DNA from: Paraescarpia echinospica
Lineage: Eukaryota; Annelida; Polychaeta; Sabellida; Siboglinidae
Direction: 5' to 3'
Length of the DNA: 64,000 nucleotides
Assembly: GCA_020002185.1 (NCBI GenBank)
Contig: CM034533.1
Location: 51,305,081 to 51,369,080, forward strand
A model generated the notes under the pieces. That model was not told where the DNA came from, did no database searches, and worked only from the letters and a program-made list of their open reading frames with translations. This document shows, one piece after another, positions 49,798 through 64,000 of this stretch. Made by a program: the position numbers and the translations under genes. The stretch's first letter is position 1. Every line of letters starts with the position of its first letter.

Positions 49798-50797
49798 NNN
49801 NNNNNNNNNNNNNNNNNNNNNNNNNNNNNNNNNNNNNNNNNNNNNNNNNNNNNNNNNNNNNNNNNNNNNNNNNNNNNNNNNNNNNNNNNNNNNNNNNNNN
49901 NNNNNNNNNNNNNNNNNNNNNNNNNNNNNNNNNNNNNNNNNNNNNNNNNNNNNNNNNNNNNNNNNNNNNNNNNNNNNNNNNNNNNNNNNNNNNNNNNNNN
50001 NNNNNNNNNNNNNNNNNNNNNNNNNNNNNNNNNNNNNNNNNNNNNNNNNNNNNNNNNNNNNNNNNNNNNNNNNNNNNNNNNNNNNNNNNNNNNNNNNNNN
50101 NNNNNNNNNNNNNNNNNNNNNNNNNNNNNNNNNNNNNNNNNNNNNNNNNNNNNNNNNNNNNNNNNNNNNNNNNNNNNNNNNNNNNNNNNNNNNNNNNNNN
50201 NNNNNNNNNNNNNNNNNNNNNNNNNNNNNNNNNNNNNNNNNNNNNNNNNNNNNNNNNNNNNNNNNNNNNNNNNNNNNNNNNNNNNNNNNNNNNNNNNNNN
50301 NNNNNNNNNNNNNNNNNNNNNNNNNNNNNNNNNNNNNNNNNNNNNNNNNNNNNNNNNNNNNNNNNNNNNNNNNNNNNNNNNNNNNNNNNNNNNNNNNNNN
50401 NNNNNNNNNNNNNNNNNNNNNNNNNNNNNNNNNNNNNNNNNNNNNNNNNNNNNNNNNNNNNNNNNNNNNNNNNNNNNNNNNNNNNNNNNNNNNNNNNNNN
50501 NNNNNNNNNNNNNNNNNNNNNNNNNNNNNNNNNNNNNNNNNNNNNNNNNNNNNNNNNNNNNNNNNNNNNNNNNNNNNNNNNNNNNNNNNNNNNNNNNNNN
50601 NNNNNNNNNNNNNNNNNNNNNNNNNNNNNNNNNNNNNNNNNNNNNNNNNNNNNNNNNNNNNNNNNNNNNNNNNNNNNNNNNNNNNNNNNNNNNNNNNNNN
50701 NNNNNNNNNNNNNNNNNNNNNNNNNNNNNNNNNNNNNNNNNNNNNNNNNNNNNNNNNNNNNNNNNNNNNNNNNNNNNNNNNNNNNNNNNNNNNNNNN
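49798..50797. other. Assembly gap (1000 N)
   Basis: Exactly 1000 unknown bases, so the size is probably nominal. Frames across it are meaningless. Confidence 0.99.
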
Positions 50798-51165
50798 GTA
50801 ATTGTATTATCTAAAACACACACGTCAATTATCTGAGATATACTTCAATTGTACCCGTAAATATAAGTTTAATCGCACGTGATGTCGGCGAAGTCACGCA
50901 GCGGGGCGAGCATTGTTTAAGAAATGCAAATGCAAACAACATGGCGATCATACAGGGTAATTTGTTATATTGTAGACCGAAAATTGCTATGTTAAGTCTA
51001 AATTAAATGCAGGGACGCGAGTCGATTGCACAAAGACACGTAGTTTGATAAAATTCAAATATTTCAGAGGAAACCAATTGGAAGTCTTATCCAATTATAT
51101 ATTTACATACCATTTCAAGTGAAACATATAAATCTGCTAACAACGACCGTCTACGTCCTTTGCAG
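50798..51165. other. Sequence between gap and first visible vWD exon
   Basis: AT-rich and not recognised. Probably intron of the vWD gene. Confidence 0.4.
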
Positions 51166-59266
<8,101 letters not shown>

Positions 59267-59486
59267 TGAGGCGGTATCGTGCAAGCGCTTGAAGAAGGTC
59301 GAAGACGTTCCTCATTATCCTAGATTGTCCGTTTTTTTTGTGGTCTGACGACACATTGGACGTGAACTTAACGAATATGTACTTCTTAGAATCATACGAC
59401 AGTAACTGTTTACTGTTGGTACCAAGCTAACATGAATGTCGCCGACTCGACGTATGTCTGTACCGAAAACTTCAAAGTGCAACAAT

Positions 59487-59492
59487 AATAAA
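59487..59492 (+). terminator. Poly(A) signal of the vWD gene
   Basis: AATAAA 221 bases after the stop codon and the first one downstream. Confidence 0.55.
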
Positions 59493-59689
59493 TATAACTA
59501 ATGATTTCAGACTATGTTGTGTTGATATGGTTGAAAAGCTAGCTGTGCGTAGCGGTAGACCTGAGCACACTGTTTCCTGTCAGTGGTTTCTCGTGTATTA
59601 AGGACCTCAAAAACGGATAGGTCCAAGGGGCCACTCTTAGTCACCCATTGGTGGGATTATTCAAAACATACATCGTAGGAAATATAAGG

Positions 59690-60080
59690 CACTCACTCAC
59701 TCACTCACTCACTCACTCACTCACTCACTCACTCACTCACTCACTCACTCACTCACTCACTCACTCACTCACTCACTCACTCACTCACTCACACAAGCAC
59801 TCACCCATTCACTCACTCACTCACACAAGCCCTCTCTCATTCACTCAATCACTCACTCACTCATTCACTCATTCACTCACACAAGCCCTCACTCATTCAC
59901 TCACTCACTCACTCATACAAGCCCTAACTCACTCATTCACTCACTCACACAAGCCCTCACTCATTCACTCACTCACTCACTCACTCACTCACTCATTCAC
60001 TCATTCACACAAGCCCTCACTCATTCACTCACTCACTCATTCACTCATTCACTCACACAAGCCCTCACTCATTCACTCAC
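59690..60080. repeat. (TCAC)n array with a longer variant repeat
   Basis: Pure CACT/TCAC units to about 59790, then repeats of about 50-90 bases mixing ACTCATTC with ACACAAGCCCTCACTCATTC. The tetranucleotide is the complement of the array at 31144-31288. Confidence 0.95.
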
Positions 60081-60209
60081 GCCCTCCCTTCGTCGCTTTT
60101 CTAGCATTTTATCTTTTCAACATGTTACCGTGGTAACATTTTCGTATTTTAGTGCGTTCATCTCGCCATTCATTTCATTGCTTACATTTGAACCATAAAC
60201 ACCTACATC

Positions 60210-61194
60210 ATGAGCTCCTCGACTATTCTACTGGATGCCAACAAGCCCACACCATCACCGTTCCAGTGCCCAAATTGCAAGACACATTTCTCACGTCGGG
60301 ACAACTTGAAACGACACATTGCCGGCATTCACGGTGGACGATCGACAAACACCACGTCACTGGATTCACTTGTCTCGGGGCACACTATGACACTAACGTC
60401 TCTGGCCCCAGCGACAAGCTCGATATTCTCGTCGCCATCTCAGGTGACCATGGAGTATACAAAGAAGATGGCGCTTGTTGATCCTCGTAGTTTGGAAAAC
60501 ATTCAACTGCAACGTCCTTCGACTGCTAATCCTATCCAAAGTGTCTTGCAACGACTCGACAATGAAATGCAAGACATACTGGAACGAAGCGATGTACACG
60601 AGAGGGAAAAGGTTGTGTTGTATAACCAGGTGTTGAATCGGTACAACGATCTTTCCGACAAAAGTATCCAAGAACCCGTGCGTGTGGTCATCAAAAGCAT
60701 TCCCAGCAAAGTCGAAAACAAACTTCAACCTGCTAACGAAAATGAAGTCGTCGAAAAGGAGAGCATTGAAAACGAAATCACCGACAGCGTTCCAAAAACT
60801 ATGAAGCAGAAAGCACGAAGACTACTCGATAAAATGAAAAGTGCCGTAAGGTGGAACGATCGCGGTGAGATGATGTACAGAAACTAGGCGGTTCCCGGAA
60901 GTAATAACCTTGGACCTTGTGAATGACGTGCTGAGAAAACGGAAGTCGTTTGAACCGGTGGGATGGGAAACCTTCGCTCGTGGTCTCAAGGACGTCAACA
61001 CGCCAATGGAATTAGTTGGGAACTCAGATCGTTAGCTTTACATGCAGACAGCGTCAGTGGACGACGATATATCAAAGGAAAAAAGCATTCCATTCGACAG
61101 CGATCGTCATCGGAATCGTAGACGACCTTTATCGTCGCGGCGCGCAGCTCAATCGGTGACACCTTTGCAAATCACACGTTGGGAGCCTTATTAG
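60210..61194 (+). pseudogene. C2H2 zinc-finger protein of virus-like-element type, frameshifted
   Basis: ATG at 60210 opens 225 codons. A C2H2 finger (C20-x2-C23-x12-H36-x4-H41, within FQCPNCKTHFSRRDNLKRHI) is followed by a linker, then the block ALVDPRSLENIQ and LQRLDNEMQDILERSDVHER, then EKVVLYNQVLNRY. I recall this block from uncharacterised proteins in Polinton/adintovirus-like insertions in animal genomes. Near 60880 the family match leaves this frame, which stops at 60887. It goes on in another frame with LDLVNDVLRKRKSFEPVGW, followed by one in-frame TAG (61033-61035) and a basic tail ending at 61194. The gene therefore carries at least one frameshift and one stop. It converges on the polymerase remnant. 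A structural or DNA-binding role is inference only. Confidence 0.65.
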
Positions 61195-61489
61195 CATTGC
61201 TGATTTGGAATCTACAGGAACAGGGTGCAAGAGACATCATGTTGATGTTATGGATAAGTGTGTTTGTTTTTAGTTTTCATAGTCATCAAGATACACCTCG
61301 CTTTTCCCCGTTTCAGTGACAACAATTATTTTGTGAACGTATCAATGTGGGTGATGTTCAATATACCTAAGTGAATTTTGACTTAAGAGTGGTATGTAAT
61401 GTTTGCATGTAATGTTGGCATGCACGTTCTTGTATTACCTTAATTAAGCAATAACAAAGTCGACACCATATGTGCGTTTGTGAAATGTT

Positions 61490-61730
61490 TTATTCAGACA
61501 CCCAAGAGAAAGTGTCAATCTTATAAAATCTTGGAAACCTTAATTATATACAAATTGATATGATATGATACACACATTGTATTCAGACACCCAAGAGAAA
61601 GTATCCCTGTGAATTATATCACATATATTCTTGTTATGAGACACCCTAGAGAAAGTGTCACTATTATAAAATCGTGTAAACCTTAACAACTATATACAAA
61701 TCGACTTCATATGATACACAGCCACTGTTA
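61490..61730. repeat. Tandem repeats with GACAC...GTGTC hairpin
   Basis: GACACCCAAGAGAAAGTGTC (61497-61516) recurs with one or two changes at 61586-61605 and 61640-61659. The first and third are followed by similar text (TTATAAAATC, then AAACCTTAA, TATACAAAT and ATGATACACA), so a longer unit was duplicated. Confidence 0.8.
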
Positions 61731-62082
61731 GACAGTATGCTACACTCTGTGTTTATTTATTTTATGACACGACATCTGCAGCGATTGAAGTATACAATAT
61801 ACTTCGTTTATTTTCACCAATGTCCTACTTAAAAATAGAAAGCACAGGACAGTGATGATGATGATGCAACAATGACGTGTGTGTGTCGATATACGTTTTA
61901 ACAATTGACAAGATAGGAGTCGATAAAAACAATAGTTCATCACGGCTATATTAAGACCGGATATTACACGGCTATCTCTCGAGTGCACCGAACAGTAAAT
62001 GTGAAATGTGAAAAAGTACACTCTTTAATAATCGACAAGTAGGATTCAGTTTTATCAGCGATAAAAATAATACCTGATCACG

Positions 62083-62132
62083 GTTACACCAAGACTACAT
62101 GTTACACCAAGACTAAACGTTACACCAATAAC
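62083..62132. repeat. Short tandem repeat GTTACACCAAGACTAAAC
   Basis: Three adjacent imperfect copies just downstream of the polymerase remnant stop codon. Confidence 0.75.
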
Positions 62133-62182
62133 GAATGATACACGGGGAGTGTTGCTCACGAGAAGATTTACTGGTCTGTCTA

Positions 62183-64000
62183 TTATACCAGACACGGAGA
62201 GGTAGAGATTCCATCGGCTTGTACCGGTCGTTTGCAATAAAAATATGTAAGTGCAGAATGTTCTTGAATATAAGTAAAAACTGAAGCATTCTTCACAAGA
62301 AACCCTCGAATTTTTCCAACGCCACTCTCTTTGGTTTTGGGTACTTTCAAAAATATGTCTTTGTCAATTTCGTTGTGTCTCTTATTTAGACCTTTCGTGC
62401 TGAATTTATCCGTATCACCAAAACAATAATATGTTTTGCTGCACAACCCGATAAAACTTCTACCTCCGTATTCGACCTTGAATAGGCCAGGTGTCCTTTT
62501 GTCGTGACGCGCACTCGCAATACAACACGATGCCGAAGGGACCCATTCTTTCCCTTCCATCCGACAAGTGACATAGTCGGGTGCGTGCGCTTCACAACAA
62601 ACAGCAGGAAACCACCGGGACAAGCTTGTAAAGTATTCTTGTCGTTTATCGGTGGTAACACAATCGTCTAAACAAGAAAAAGGTAGACTTAAATATGCGG
62701 AATCCGTATCCATCTCGCACTATTGGAAGAGAGGACGCTCTACGTAATAATTTGAAGAGGGAGATCGTATTTAATGGATTTCTTGTTCATTGTTAATTGG
62801 TACACGGATTCCGTAATTGAGTCTAGCTGGCGAAAACGATGACTGTTAATTCCTTGGCTCGCCGTTTTACTATTACAAAAGATAACATTTCTGTGGAGAT
62901 CCTTATTAGTGATACATTTTCCATAGCCACTATTCCCAAGAAGTTTCATCGTATCACCAATAATGGCCTTGTCCGGGTGCACGTCACCTTCGCGGCGTGC
63001 ATTCGAGACGGCATTGGCAAAATGTTTGAAACACGGACTGGGTTCGTATTCTAAAACTTGATAAACGTGAGATACGATCAGTCCGTGTTTCAAATACCAT
63101 TTTAACAAAGGTGTACCTACAAGAATTTGTTTACCAAAATACGAAGCCATCAGTGTACGCCGAGGAGTAGATAATATATTGTGCTCTTCAGCGTAAGCTC
63201 GCATATAGGGACCGATGTCGTCACGGGTAATGTTAATTTTTTAAAAATGGGTTGCATTTCACCAAAATAATCTTTAAGATGATCTGGAACAAAATTGTCG
63301 CACTCTACCATGCCAAATAGGCGACCTTCAACTACATTTTGTAAAACTTTATCTTGGGTCATTTCCCACTTCAGGTTACGGTGAGGAAATTTTGAATTTA
63401 GAAAATTTCTTATTTCTGAATTTTTCCGAATTTCTTTCCATTGACATTCCCACATTTCGACGACCTCGGCATATTTACCCAAATACGTAGTATTCTTTTT
63501 AGTTTCTGATAGGAGATCGGCCATAGACTTTCCGTTGATAGAGTTGGTTTGCTCCACGTTACAAGGACAACCGTGAAAATAGCAACCGTGAAATTGATAA
63601 ATGGTGCGAGTCTGGGCACACCATCCGTCAACGGGAAGTTTACGATCCCCAATGCGTTTCTCTTCTCCGTTAAATTGATGCCTTATCGTTGTATTCGTCT
63701 CGTGAGCTACCCACTCTAGCCATTCAAGAGCCATTTTTACGTAAACACGTGATGTTTTAGGTCTAAAATTATTGTCTCGGCTACGACGCGTATAACATCC
63801 GGTAGGTATATCTTGTGAAAGAGCCCAAAGGTATAAGGCATTAGCATCGTAGCCAATAATAAAACGACAGGGGCGAGCTGACTCACCCATTTCCGATTCA
63901 CGAAGCCGTGTAACGTCAACTTCGTGATGGCGGTGATAAATTACAGACGGGCCCCCTACTATGGCATTTTTTTTACATATCGTGTAAATCCCAATCTTTT
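62183..64000 (-). pseudogene. Protein-primed-type family B DNA polymerase (Polinton/adintovirus-like), broken, runs off the window
   Basis: Read on the minus strand from the right edge, the order is that of DNA_pol_B_2. First is VGGPSVIYHRHHEVD, near the exonuclease/palm border. Next is the palm motif A region IIGYDANALYLWALSQDIPT (about 63870-63810), then an insertion region with cysteine/histidine pairs. The fingers motif region KLLGNSGYGK (about 62940) follows, then motif C MDTDSAYLSL (from 62713) and a thumb-like C-terminus to the stop at 62183. Breaks: a frameshift in an A/T homopolymer near 63240; a deletion of roughly 20-25 residues and an in-frame TAG just before motif C (62720-62765). 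In intact elements this enzyme copies the element DNA. This copy cannot make a working enzyme. The upstream part lies beyond the window. Confidence 0.85.

Larger units (their letters stand above)
61195..62182. other. Shared 3' region between convergent remnants
   Basis: AT-rich, with no open frame of interest. It contains the hairpin repeats listed at 61490-61730 and the GTTACACCAA repeats at 62083-62132. Confidence 0.5.

Noticed and set aside
49598..50836. Long frames on both strands across 49.6-50.8 kb
   Set aside because: They are made of N; only the left 200 bases are real LINE RT.
59648..60136. A 162-residue Ser/Leu/Thr/His frame
   Set aside because: Translation of the (TCAC)n array.
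60393..60728. A 111-residue minus-strand frame
   Set aside because: Antisense shadow of the zinc-finger gene.

Overview
This is a repeat-rich stretch of a nuclear genome from an animal, most likely a marine invertebrate (lancelet, hemichordate or mollusc type; the sequence does not decide). The evidence is two intron-containing extracellular-protein genes (a NIDO-domain protein and an antistasin/vWD/C8/TIL protein), many non-LTR retrotransposons of several clades, Ty3/gypsy pieces, hAT and pogo remnants, long CA/GT and TA microsatellites, and one assembly gap of exactly 1000 N (49798-50797). Nothing bacterial is present: no operons, no rRNA and no CRISPR array.

Layout. 1-2.5 kb: broken Ty3/gypsy integrase pieces, LTR sequence and a tRNA-derived SINE. 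2.9-5.3 kb (minus): first four coding exons of a secreted NIDO-domain protein, with an in-frame stop in exon 1. 5.9-9 kb: degenerate hAT and pogo/Tigger-like transposases. 10.3-14 kb (minus): a decayed CR1-like LINE with a GDSL/SGNH-type ORF1. 13.7-15.3 and 20.9-22.5 kb: a direct duplication of LINE pieces. 16.9-19.2 kb: another LINE. 19.7-20.8 kb: a TTAA-flanked element with inverted ends. 23.85 kb: an 86-bp perfect palindrome.

26.3-34.7 kb is a nested insertion history. A LINE reading rightwards is split by a solo LTR with a perfect 5-bp target duplication, by a SINE-like tail, and by a block of about 5.7 kb. That block contains a 4.7-kb virus- or transposon-like element bounded by inverted repeats of about 725 bp. 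The arms carry a TATA promoter, the first codons of an RPA-like OB-fold gene, and a series of CTCF-like motifs. The right half keeps the whole RPA-like gene and a second small gene ending at a poly(A) signal. The centre holds ETS/CRE-like modules and a long GT-rich satellite.

35-47.5 kb: scattered LINE ends, two weak candidate host exons (35.7 and 38.3 kb), a broken LINE at 39.4-44.2 kb and a duplicated unit of about 950 bp. 47.4-49.8 kb: a fairly well-preserved two-ORF LINE running into the gap. 51.2-59.3 kb (plus): ten consecutive exons forming the C-terminal 441 residues of a vWD protein, with matching intron phases throughout and introns full of microsatellites, a 21-bp minisatellite and antisense LINE pieces. 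59.7-64 kb: a (TCAC)n array, then a decayed zinc-finger gene and, convergent with it, a decayed protein-primed-type family B DNA polymerase running off the window edge. This looks like part of a Polinton/adintovirus-like element.

The host genes encode secreted matrix or defence-type proteins. The 28.6-33.2 kb inverted-repeat element, together with the polymerase element at the right edge, is the best candidate for something under-described.
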